From: Orbilia blumenaviensis
Lineage: Eukaryota; Ascomycota; Orbiliomycetes; Orbiliales; Orbiliaceae
DNA: 64,000 bases
NCBI GenBank assembly: GCA_036872755.1
Contig: JAVHNS010000008.1
Coordinates: 1,488,001-1,552,000, forward strand
Direction of reading: 5' to 3'
Part shown: positions 19,055 through 30,036 of the stretch, piece by piece
Numbering within the stretch: position 1 is the stretch's first letter
How the letters are laid out: each line of letters starts with the position of its first letter
Notes under the pieces: generated by a model
What the model was told of the DNA's origin: nothing
What the model saw: only the letters and a program-made list of their open reading frames with translations
The model's database searches: none
Position numbers and translations under genes: made by a program

Positions 19055-22000
19055 GATGGGAAGTACAGTATCTAACTTCGATATTCTGTGGGTAGGCAAA
19101 ACAATGGAAGGACTCTAAAGAATAATATATTACTTGGATATGATATATTAAAGAATCATAAAAAGAAGAAATTTTTTTAATAAAAATTGAATAAAATAAC
19201 GGTCCACAGTGTTGATAAACCTGCGCTCGTCAGCGGCGCTGTAAGGTGGTGGTATTTCCTTTACGACAAAAGGGAGAGATAAAACCGAAGGTATGTTCTG
19301 ATAGAAAAAGAAGCAACATCTTGAAAGACAGCCACATAAAAGATGTGGAGGGGCAGGCCCACTTATACACGATTGAAAGGGGTGGTGCTTATTCTTTTCT
19401 TTCATTTATATCGGCGCTGCAATTTAATGTATCAGAATAGCCAGCTCAAGCTGTTGTATATTGGAAATTCGCCTAGGAAAATGTTTACAGCCATACCGTC
19501 GCTTGTTCCGCGCATTGTGTTATGCGAGGAAGTATTCCCTGCCAACCTACAGATCGGGACAGGTAGTCAAAGGGAAATCAAACTATCCTGCCAAACCGGT
19601 ACTAAGTTAACTACCTAGTATTTTCCGAGTGAGTTCGGCCCACTTAAGCCTCCCTGTCTAGTGGCCCACGAGGATATTACAACGGTGATACAATTGTTCC
19701 AGTACTTTGTCCCGAAGGTAGGTGCCTGTAGCACCAAGAGCTTGAATCGGCCCTGAAGCTAGCAAGGATTAGGGTGCGGTGGGCAGGGTTCCATGATAAC
19801 AAGTTCTATAGTTGATACACATGCAAAGGATTACCCCGATACTAACTTTTAGGAACCACTTTAACAGCTGAGCTGTATGGTTTGAACTTCTGATGGCTTA
19901 TATTTGTATTTACCAATGACAGCCTTGAAACCGAGCCGGTTGCAAAAACCCAAGGCTTACATGATGGCAACTATAGAGATACAGGGAGAGGAAGCCATGG
20001 TGAATAGATATATATCATTTTAGAAGATCGCATTCCATTGGGTACAACTACTGCCATGGTGGGGTTCGACCGCGGATACCCAAATTTTATCCAAGAAAAG
20101 TCACAATGCACGCATGCACTAGATTCTAGGCCTGATTTAAATACTTCGATTCCTTTCTTGGGTAGCCATCTACATCGCAAAAGAGGTAAATCGTTGCAGT
20201 CAAGTCACTTGGCAGTCTTGACATCCGTTTTTCTAGGTGGGTCAGCCAGAACCCGGGGCTTTTAGCTATTCGACACCATTTAGCTCTGCCCTAAGGAGAT
20301 CTCGAGAATTACTTGCCGGCGGTGGTCCCGGTGCCTTTTATTATTTATGATTGATTATCTAAGTTGTGCCCTAAATACGAAAGCAGACAGCGGTCATCAA
20401 CCAAACTGTCTACTCCTGAAACACGAGGTCTCTTCCCCAAATCACCAGCCGCCGATGACATGTTACCAGGTTGGCCGACTCTTGAATTTCTGTATCTGTC
20501 CGGTGCCTGGCTTCTGATCAGGGGCAAAAAAAAAAAAGATGTTAACCTGACTTTTAAGGCCTATAGGCCCATGGAAAAAACTTTAACTTCGGTTACGCCT
20601 ACTATCAATCTCTGGGTGCGCCCCAGGACGGATACCAAGTTATCACGAAATCACTCATGCCATGACTAGGTTGCCCGTTCCGGTTCATGCCAGCGCCAAC
20701 AACTGCAATGTTTTTGCCCGAAAGAACAATGACCCGTATGGCATACGTACCTCCCTGGGTACCTGAAATAACCATAAGAGTGGCATATTAAACTCGTAAA
20801 AACAATGATACCATATGTCGTGGTTGGTCATCTTGAAGTATCTACAACCTCGAGAAGCAAATTTGAATGGCGGCTCGCATTGTCTATCTCGTCTCAATTA
20901 AATTACAGATGATTCTATGCATGCAACATGCAGCGATAAGGGCCTGCAACCCGCTAATATAGCGTCGGCAGAATCCACTTTTTAAAAAACGGGAAAACTA
21001 CCCTAGCTGCGGACTTCTATTATCAGACTGGTGGGGCGCCGCCACCACGTCGATCGTTCCAGTACTCTCGCGAATTAGTTTACGGGTTTTAGCCAGCGTG
21101 GAAAAAATCCTTCGATCAATCCCAAATATACATAAATATTTACGGGCGTTTGCTACGCAAAGGAGCACCTGAGCTCGAGTAAATATACCACTTGGTCTTG
21201 CGCCGAGACTGTAGATATGCCATGGCATCAATTGGGGTGGACAAATAGGACAACGCTTTTCCATCATGTGTATGTTGCCTGCCATCCTTTGTCTCGTAGC
21301 CATCGGCGCGGCGCCGTGGTGGCTCCGCAGCTCTATCAAAGGATCGATATCCTAAATGCATGGATCAACCCATCGATCGAGGCCTAGTGTGCGAACCAGG
21401 TATCGCCAACTCATCATCTCGTGCTCGTTCGACGTTCCCGGCTCTGAACTGCCGCAATTGTGCATTGCTATAATCATAATTTGAAGATCTTAAGAAGCTG
21501 CGTTGCATTGTCAGAATCTGCAGGAACAGCGACTTGCATCTGCGGGTACCAGTACCCTACCTAGGTACCTCAAGCATTAAGCTCATCGTACGCTAGCGAT
21601 TTCACCCATCAATTCAACATGGGCCCGTCGGGTCCCGTTTTACTAATTGTTCTGAAACGTTTCGAATGCTTTACCGCTCGGCCATCTCGTAAATTCGATT
21701 CGGGAACTTTTTCTCTGCTGAAAATTCTCGCGAGCAAGCTGTCAAAAACGTTTTACAAACTTTCCCGCCAGTTCGGCCGGGCGCACCAATCAAATCAGAG
21801 CTTGAAGCTTCTACTGGTAGCTTAGCTAGCTCTAGTCGCTAGTTTCAAAGCATCGCTGCACCATGATCGATAGCTTCCCCATTGGACCCGACTTCAGAAC
21901 AACTGTGTATACCAATATACCCCAAACTAGAAGCTGTAATATATATTCCGGCGTTATCAGCCGACCTAGCGAGCGGGATTTTTCCCTTACGGGATCGCGA

Positions 22001-23453
22001 TGACTTGAGCTCTTATGATCAGGTAGCTGTGTAGGTAGCTAGTGGATAGCGACAAGGCCGCTCCGCCTCGTTTTTCCTGTCCGTGGCTTGCCATTTTCTT
22101 GACCACACACTTGCATGCGCGCAAAACGAAAAGACAGCATTCGCATGCGCATGTAGATTCCAATCGTATTTCTAGAATCGATTCGAGTTCCTTCGACAAC
22201 GCGATAACGTTACTCCGACTGCAGGCTCCCCGCGCGCTGAGGCCTAATAATATCCAATTGATCCTCTGCGACCCACCCGCCGAGAAACAACTCTGAAACG
22301 GGGAGGATTCTGGGTTTGCAATGAATAAATCGCCACTCTCCCGCCACGTCAGTCGGCACTCAAAGGATTATCCATGATGTCAAGCTCCAGAGCATGGGTC
22401 CACCGATGTAGCATAAAACCAAAGGCCAAGTACTTGCCAAATTACAACACTCAACAAAATTTGACGATATCAAAGCAAAAGTCTACTTTACCCCCAATAT
22501 TTGACCTATATGATACCATTTATAATGCAGGATACCATCAGTAAATATCTAAAAGGGCTCGTAGATGCATCAAAAGGTAATATTTAGCTCAGACATATCT
22601 CTAAAAATACACAATTGTATGTATCGGTCCACCGTGATCAATGCCGATGCCCGCAGGTGCTTCAACATTTCATGAGCAGATGCATACGGCACCTCCAGAA
22701 GTTTTGCATCGATATTCCTATTAATCGACCGCAACAAGTTAACAGTAGGCGCATCTCTCATCGTCAACTAGGAAGTCCTCCCATATTCTGCATCCCCACC
22801 AGCTGTTGCGCATGCTGTTGACGTCAGTCGGGATAGCGGCCTGCCTAGAGTATTTATGCATAGTCGAGGTCTAGGCACGAGACAAGATAGCAGCTTGAAC
22901 GAGAGAAAAGTTCGAATTTTTACTAATGGTTAAGGCCATGCATTCTGAAGCGCCACAATCATAACGTATACGGTAACCATGGCTGTCCAGCATCTAACTT
23001 ATGGATTCACAAAATTGCGCTACCGATACTCGCTTCATGTATGTAAAGAATAATATGATATTAATAATAATACTACCATTACAAACCTATACGCTACACA
23101 AGTAGTAGCTAAGTACTAGCTTAGTACCCGTCCAAAGTTTCTACAAAGAATAAGAGACGAACCAAAGGATTAAAGAGAAAAGGATATAAAAAAAACTTGC
23201 CAAAGTGACAAAAAGTAAAGAGAGGGGAAGGGGTATGAAACGAAGAAGGAGAAGAGAAAAAAGAGAAGAGAGAGTCTTGCACAAAAACTCATCAAGGTCA
23301 GTAAGGTCAATTCAAGTCAAGTTACCGGCATCGCCCCATGTATCAACATCCCGTCCTGCGTTTTTATAATGAATCCGAATTAAACGCCAGCACATTAATC
23401 TTGTCGTTGGTTTTGCCCCCCAGCCGCCATAGGAAAGAAGTAATCGAACTTAT
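19055..23453. other. 4.4-kb gene-free tract
   Basis: No frame with a recognisable domain, no tRNA and no long repeat seen on either strand. It contains short palindromes such as TACCTAGGTA at 21558-21567. The frames above 60 codons are scattered over both strands, are short and have no homologous motifs. It lies between two minus-strand genes, so it must include the GH79 promoter near 19.1 kb. An old, heavily mutated element cannot be excluded by eye. Confidence 0.4.
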
Positions 23454-25556
23454 TTAATCCGAAGCACCTTCATCCCGTTCCACGACATCCCACCCATCCT
23501 CCTTAGCATCCTTAGCCTGCTCCAACTTCTTCTCACCATCCTCTTCATTGTCATCTTCAACCTCCTCCACTCTAACTGGGATCCTTTCCCTCAGCCATTC
23601 AAGGATAGCTTCTGTCCCCCTCTCCACCACATTCCTTCTCGGAACTCTGAACAAATTTCCAAGGACTCTCAGCTCCCTCAAACCCTTTCCATCAAGCAAA
23701 CCCAACTCAGGTGGCAACTGTCCGATGCTGTTATTCATCAAATCCACAACTTGCACACCTTCTAATCCTTCCACGCTCACGTTTTCAATCTTGTTGTCAC
23801 TCGCCACAAAAGTCGTAAGGCTTCCGTACCTTTTGCTCAGGTTATCCGGGAATGCCTTGAGCTTATTGGCATGAACGTCGAGGTAGTTTAGTCGAGGTGC
23901 GTCAATGAATTTAACAACTGCATCCAAACTTTCCATGTAGTTGGTATGTAATAGAAGAGTCTTAAGATAAGGAAACTCCATCTCAACGCTCAAATAATCC
24001 TCTCCTTTTAAGCTATTGCAGCTCAAATCAAGAGTATACAGTCCTCTGAAAGTCTTGATAACTGGCGAAAAGGTGCTCAGAGAGTTCCTCTGTAGCAATA
24101 ACACCTTTACCATGAGGGTATCCGTCTCACCCAACACCTCCTCTGTAAAATCTTGCATATCTTTTGCTGTAAGATCCAGGATACCGCCCGGACGAATGGG
24201 AAGACCCTTGGTTACTTCCTCTTCTTGCTTCGCCGGCTTTTTGCGGGTCCACTCGGGTCCGAAGGGGTGTTCGTAATCCGATTCCTCGTCTTCTTCGGCG
24301 CCCTCATGGCGTTCATGCCCCTCGAGCTCATCGTCATCCTCTGGCTTCTTGTCATCTACTCCAGCAATGACGATTTGAGGCCAGTCAGTACCGGCACCAT
24401 TACTACTACCACCACCGTTGCCGTTGCTGTTGCCAACGAGAGTCGCAGCGTTTGACTCTCGGCGTGCAGCCCGAGCGGCCTTGATTTGGTCACGAAGTGC
24501 CTGCGAAGATGCCATTGCACGCTCATGTTTATTTCCTGCTGCTGGTTCCTCAGTTGGGAGAATACTAGGACGAGGTCCTCGTTTTGGGACTTTGATAGAT
24601 CCCGGCGCTGCAAGCTTAGGGGTAGCCGAGACAGGAGGTGCGGCCTTTGGGAATACAGTAGCAAGGCGTGGAGTAAGTGGTTTTGGCGACTGAGATTGCT
24701 GAGACTGTAGAGGTGCTTGGAACGAGCGAACTCGTAAGGGGGCACGAGCCACCGGTGTGGACTTCGCAGGCGTAGGTGCAGAAGGCGTCGTGACCGCAGT
24801 ACTAACCGACCTCCGGCTTGCCGGTATCTTAGCAGGAGTAAGTGCCGTTCGTTTAGGCTGAGGAGTTGGTTGTGGAGTAGCTCTCGCTGGGACTGAAGCG
24901 CCAGATACGGATGCTGACCTCGTCGGTTCCCTAACCGGCGACCTTGTAAGTGTAGGCAGCCCAGATGACTTCTTATTCACCAGTAAATTACTATAAGATG
25001 AGGGCCGTTGTAGTGTTTTAGGAAGTGTAGATGCAGACACGCTTGCACTTCGCTGGCCGCCTGCACTAATAGGCGACCTGGGAAGTGGTAGCCCCGTCCG
25101 TGTGGGAGTTAACGGAGATCGAAGACTTCCACTTGAGCTTTGTGATTTAAGACCTGGCGACAAGCCAGGTGATCGTATTGGAGATGCATTTGTAGATGGT
25201 TTCCTCAGACTTCCTGCCTTAGGTGTGACAAGTGACAGTCCGCTGGCTTTTGGTGCTGGAATACTACGTGTCGGAGAGGCCAGAGCGGGAATACTAGATT
25301 TCCTAGGCAGACGGGAACTACCAGGAAGTGGGAGACGTGATTCTTTCTTGTCGGGACGAGGCAGTTCTCGGCTTGGTGATGCAGTTTCAGTGGGTACTGG
25401 GTCCTCCGCTGTGGCTGCAACTGAATCCGAAGATTCTTCAACCGCTGTTGTTACTATCGGAGCATCGGTTTGAAGTTCTTCTTCGACAGGTAGGGCGTGA
25501 TCTAGAGCCGGAGCTAACTCTCTATCTGGACTAAAATTTTCGACTTCGACACCCAT
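23454..25556 (-). CDS. leucine-rich repeat protein with long disordered N-terminus
   Basis: Single-exon protein of 700 residues. Residues 1-340 are low-complexity Ser/Pro/Arg sequence with many SP/TP sites and motifs such as SRLPLPGSSRLPRKS, typical of phosphorylated or microtubule-associated disordered regions. An acidic segment follows (about 385-420). The C-terminal part (about 470-660) has LRRs such as LYTLDLSCNSLKG, LKTLLLHTNYMESL, LNYLDVHANKLKAFP and VQVVDLMNNSIGQLPPELG. It ends in LRVLGNLFRVPRRNVVERG and EAILEWLRERIP. That last block resembles the end of the animal LRRC40 family, so an LRRC40-like protein is my best guess. Function unknown. The leader is pyrimidine-rich on its strand (25745-25870). 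Confidence 0.82.
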   Translation of the reverse strand: MGVEVENFSPDRELAPALDHALPVEEELQTDAPIVTTAVEESSDSVAATAEDPVPTETASPSRELPRPDKKESRLPLPGSSRLPRKSSIPALASPTRSIPAPKASGLSLVTPKAGSLRKPSTNASPIRSPGLSPGLKSQSSSGSLRSPLTPTRTGLPLPRSPISAGGQRSASVSASTLPKTLQRPSSYSNLLVNKKSSGLPTLTRSPVREPTRSASVSGASVPARATPQPTPQPKRTALTPAKIPASRRSVSTAVTTPSAPTPAKSTPVARAPLRVRSFQAPLQSQQSQSPKPLTPRLATVFPKAAPPVSATPKLAAPGSIKVPKRGPRPSILPTEEPAAGNKHERAMASSQALRDQIKAARAARRESNAATLVGNSNGNGGGSSNGAGTDWPQIVIAGVDDKKPEDDDELEGHERHEGAEEDEESDYEHPFGPEWTRKKPAKQEEEVTKGLPIRPGGILDLTAKDMQDFTEEVLGETDTLMVKVLLLQRNSLSTFSPVIKTFRGLYTLDLSCNSLKGEDYLSVEMEFPYLKTLLLHTNYMESLDAVVKFIDAPRLNYLDVHANKLKAFPDNLSKRYGSLTTFVASDNKIENVSVEGLEGVQVVDLMNNSIGQLPPELGLLDGKGLRELRVLGNLFRVPRRNVVERGTEAILEWLRERIPVRVEEVEDDNEEDGEKKLEQAKDAKEDGWDVVERDEGASD

Positions 25557-26856
25557 TTTCCCCCTCCGTAGATGCCTCTTTCTCTCCTTAAAAAAATAAC
25601 AAAAAGTATGATTCTATCGATATCTGTCCGAATGAAAGGAAGAGGTAAGTAAGTACTTAAGCAAAGGAATAAATAACAACATTAACAAAAAATTAACAGC
25701 CTTCAAATAAGGAAAAATTTAACAACCTTTAGAATTGCACCGTCCAGAGAAACGGGGAGAGAGGGAAAAAAAGGGATAGCAAGGACGGAGGACTGAGAGA
25801 TGAAGCCGAAAGTCAGGAGAATCAGAAAAAGGAGAGGGAACGACAAAGAGAACAGGAGGGACAAAGATAAATTACGGTATTGGACGCCCCACCGGCTGAG
25901 TTGAGTGAGAGAGGTTGTTGATATCCCGCGCAATTAACGTGGATAGGATGGGATGCTCAAGCAAGGATCGCTCGGGCCACTAATTTGGGGTGGAGATACG
26001 CGAAAGGGTTCGTTCGGCCTGCACTACGCTTCGAAGCCTTTTTGGGCCAATCGATGACCCCTGAGACTGTGTGCCAGGCCTTCTTCAGACTCGCGTATTC
26101 AGTTAGTTTGGTAGTTCCGCCGTGCCGAACCAGCGCAAAGGGAGGATGCCGAAATTTAAAATTAATTTGCCGTCCGTCAAGTCTGCTGCAACGCAAGGTA
26201 ATCTTATCGCGGGAAGATTACAATAAATAGCATGGACAGTTATGGTGTCGAGGTAGGTGGGGAGGGTGTATAAATATATAAAAAAGACACCCACTTTGAA
26301 TTTTCGGTAGACATCGGAGCCGTTTTTTTTTTTTTTTTTTTTTTTTTAAATATCCAGGCCCTGACCACCAACTCCTAGCTCCTGTCCAACTGTTCGGGCG
26401 GGATGGATAAAATTTTTATCCCATTTTTTTCGCTTTGATATGAGGTATTTCCGAGGCCGAGGAATGCGCCCGGTTCCGATCAGCTGTCCGACGTACGACT
26501 TCTCATTCGCTCGGTTGCATTTTTATAACGTATATTTTATCAGGCTTGTGCATTAATATTATGTTGACTATATTGTATTGTATAGGTCTTGTGCATCTTT
26601 ATCCAACTGGGTACCTACCTAGCTAAAGGCCCTTTATCTGGACCGTACCCTAGATGACAATTTGATAAGTACTTATTTGTCAGTCTGGGTATAAGACCGG
26701 CCCCTATGAATACGGTCTCAAAGAACTTCCATCAAGTTTAACGACAACGGTCCCCACAATTAATGATAAAATCAAATTAAATTAACCCGTATTAATGGTA
26801 TACGTTAGATAGATGTCGGTATGTATATAGCTTATATAAGACATGGGAAACCCCAA
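25557..26856. other. LRR-gene promoter and esterase 3-prime flank
   Basis: On the minus strand the first 300 bases upstream of the LRR gene are strongly CT-rich (purine-rich as printed, 25745-25870), which suggests a leader or core promoter there. A 25-base T run follows at 26323. No other gene seen. Confidence 0.4.
26323..26347. repeat. poly-T tract (25 bases)
   Basis: Uninterrupted T run in an intergenic region, followed by AAATAT. No flanking retroelement sequence is recognisable. Confidence 0.9.
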
Positions 26857-28748
26857 CTAAAAACTTCCCTGCAGATGATAGTCGATGATATGCTGTATCC
26901 CAGCCTGTCTGAATGTATCCTGTTCAACATGGACATCAATCCCAACCCCACTATCCGCGACATCCCACACGATCTGATTAGCCTTATTAGCCCCTCCATG
27001 CTTATACCTAACCCAGTTAACATCCCCAGGCCTCCTTCCAGCCGCCGGATCTCCTCTAGCAAAAAACCTCACAAAACTCCGACTTGCAAAGTCCGCAAGT
27101 TCCTTAAACTGTAAAGCCTTTGGCCCGCCCATCGGGTCAGGTACAATTCTTACCCCAGCGCCACCGATGTCATACCCTGGTGCTTCTAGATTGTTAAAAA
27201 TAAAGTTGACATCGGTGGTATGCACGGCTCCCGACCAGTTGGCATAGCCGTTTGGAAGCACGTTTGATCTGACAGACCAGATGGGGACGTTGTATTGTGC
27301 CATTCTTTGGGCGTAGTTTCTTTTACCTGCAATGAACAATATGTCGCCGAAAATAGCAGACAAGCGGTGGTATTGAAGACCATGGTTGAGGGTACCTTGG
27401 TCATTTGGGTATGCAGGTGAGAATTCAGCGGGATGTGGGATAGAAGTTGAAATATCGTAGTGCGAAAGGAGGGTATCGATCATGTTTGGCTTGAAGACCG
27501 TGATAGCCTCTGTATAAACATCGATATATATATATCAGTATAATTAAATTTCGTTGAGTTCGAGAATATACTTACGAAGCCAGGTCTTCAACTGCTCCTC
27601 TGTATCATACTTAACCAACATTCTCGAGTAACCAGCTCCCTCGTCAGAAGTCCCCGCTACAACAGCCGGTACTCTCACAAACCTCCCCCTCTTAAGACTT
27701 TCACTAGGCAACCCAGTTATAAAGTCGCCATCAACCGTAGGGACCGAAAACTGGCCCGAAGTAGTATTAATGGCCGCATTAAGCGTCTCAATCGGTACAC
27801 TTCTCAGGCAATCCAGGCTATCTGTGGCATCCAGACACCCGGTTTGTGTGATAATATAATCGTACCTAGCTTGTCCTGCCTCCGGGAAGGGCGTTGTTCC
27901 GAAGAACGTCGGGGCGCCGGATAGAAGCATGACTTGACTAAATAACCCATCATCACGACCGTTATAAGCCAGTTGATGGAGGCCAATGGATAATGCGCCA
28001 GCGGATGCGCCGAATATAGTGACCTTTTTGGGATTCCCGCCAAAGGCACGAATATTCTCCTGAACCCAATGTAGAGCCGTACGTTGGTCTTTAAGCCCAA
28101 GGTTTAGATTTTGTGTACCAGCGACCTGACGGCTAGCGATCCAACCCAGTCCCCCCAAGCGATAGTTAATAGTAATACCAATAATTGGTGTCCCTTCCTT
28201 TACAGACTGGTCGACCAAGAAGGTCATATTATAACGTTGATCGTGAGCTGAACCGATTAAGAAACCGCCACCATGAATGAATATCGCAACAGGTAATTTT
28301 CGAGCATTGTAGTTGATACCCGCCGGACGGACGATGCTCAGGGTTAAGCAGTCTTCGGATTGTGGGTACTCCCATTGATCGCCCTGTTCAAACATCATTT
28401 ATATTAGAACAGTTCCATTAAACGAAATCAATACTGAGTTAACCGCATTTATATGCTTACTCTATACCCATAACACCAAGCACCCGGCTGCTTCGCCTGA
28501 AAGTCCCTCCGTTCTGTGATATGCTGGGGCGGCCTGAACCTATTAGGCCCCGTAGGCGGTTTGGCATACGGAATCCCCAAGAAGAAATCCTGGTTCCATT
28601 CAGAACTATGACGTCCAAAGACGGTTCCGTTGCGAATGTAAGCTTTCGGTGAGGAACCAGAACTTGAGGGATCTCCATGTGACGCAGGTATAGCTTCCAC
28701 AATGCCGCCCATTAGGGAAAGCAGGGCAAAAATGGTGAAGGACTTCAT
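26857..28748 (-). CDS. secreted type-B carboxylesterase/lipase
   Basis: Alpha/beta hydrolase of 582 residues that hydrolyses carboxylic esters outside the cell. Three exons, 28748..28461, 28383..27576 and 27509..26857, with introns of 77 and 66 nt; phases close. A signal peptide (about 1-19, ending VEAIPAS) is followed by the family opening FGIPYAKPPTG-like sequence and the oxyanion motif IFIHGGGF. The nucleophile elbow reads GASAG with Ser223, instead of the common GESAG. Glu344 in GTSDEGAG and His462 in AVHTTDVNF complete the triad. The cysteines for the first disulfide (WCYG...EDCL) are spliced together across intron 1. A TATA box lies about 108 bp upstream. Substrate unknown; it could be a lipase of the Candida rugosa type or a feruloyl/other esterase. 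Confidence 0.92.
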
Positions 28749-30036
28749 AGCTGTCTAGTGAGTGCTGAAATCTAAGCTATCCTGTTGAAGAGGCTTCCAG
28801 TCCTTTACTAAGCTGTCGAGGAGTAGCATAGCAACTGGAAGGTCCCCTAGGAGTCTTTATATACTCCCAAACATTGATACCTTTGAGCCCGACATGCCCA
28901 ATCCGGTTATTCAACCAAGGACCACCCTCATCTTGTCTCGCAAATTCTATATAGCCATGCATCCAAAAGTTAGCTAATCCATTGGTCGGGTATAAGATGC
29001 CCCATTATAGGCAGTAGCATCAGCATATAGTGTATAATCGAAGTACTAAAGCACCGCTAAGGACCCACGATCCCACGCACGGGCGTACAAGTGCATACAT
29101 ACATCTGTTGATTTGCCTATGTCATTATGAAAGCGGAAACCGTCCTAGCTCAGTCCTAAAGCTTCTGCAGCTCGAATATGCTACATAGTATACTAGTACC
29201 TGCGCCAATCGGATTCAACAGTACTCCCACCGGACCTCGATCCAGTAATTCTGCGACTCCACAAAAGACCTGCCGTTCAGCATATGAACTAGGAATGCCG
29301 TGTGATAATACCTTTCTACGGAGTTTCGTTCATTCTTTGCCTGTCTTCTGCAGGTGTCCTGTACATGTATCACGTCAACGATCGTTCCAAGCTAAATATT
29401 CGGACCCCAGCATATGTTCTCGTCTCGAGCCCGAGTTAACTAGATTTAGTGGAGGGAGGGTGGTCCACCCGCTGTGGGGAAGGAGGTTGATCTGCGAAAC
29501 TTCGCGGATTATTATAGGGAAACCTCGAATCAGAAACCCCGGCTTTTTTTTCAAGTCTGGGATTGTACCCGGAATTGAGATCTGAGTTTCCGTAACATAT
29601 AGCGATATAGGTTAGCTACTCTATCCCAAATAATATCAAGCTACCAGGCACAAAATGGAACGATGGATCCGTAAGTGTATTATTATGAAGGAAGAAGAGA
29701 AAGGCACTTCGATTCCCAAGGAAAGCTTCCAAAAAAATTAAAAAAAAATTATGCGAACTGGTGTCCATGGCACCTGTCTCGCGTAGAAGATATAGCGTAC
29801 CGCTTCCGCAAATACATAATACATGCTAAGATTTTTGACGAAAGCACACCAAAGGAAACAGTGTTGGTGCTTGTGACAGAAAAGATATACGGATACCGAG
29901 TAAGCTCCAGGACCCATCACATACAAACCCTCCCCGGAAGCTTCACACACCGATTAACCGCATCTTGGGTCCTAAAAACGCCTGGATAGCACTAGCCCAA
30001 CCATCAATCCTTTTCCACAAGTATAATAGTAGATCT
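28749..30036. other. esterase promoter and OSH1 3-prime flank
   Basis: Contains the TATA box of the esterase gene. Other open frames (28777-28962, 29178-29585) lack domains and conserved structure. Confidence 0.4.
28856..28863 (-). promoter_or_regulatory. TATA box of the carboxylesterase gene
   Basis: TATATAAA on the minus strand, about 108 bp upstream of the esterase ATG. Position and sequence fit a regulated TATA promoter. Confidence 0.6.

Noticed and set aside
26323..26347. Poly-T run as a retroelement tail
   Set aside because: No element body or target-site duplication recognisable beside it.
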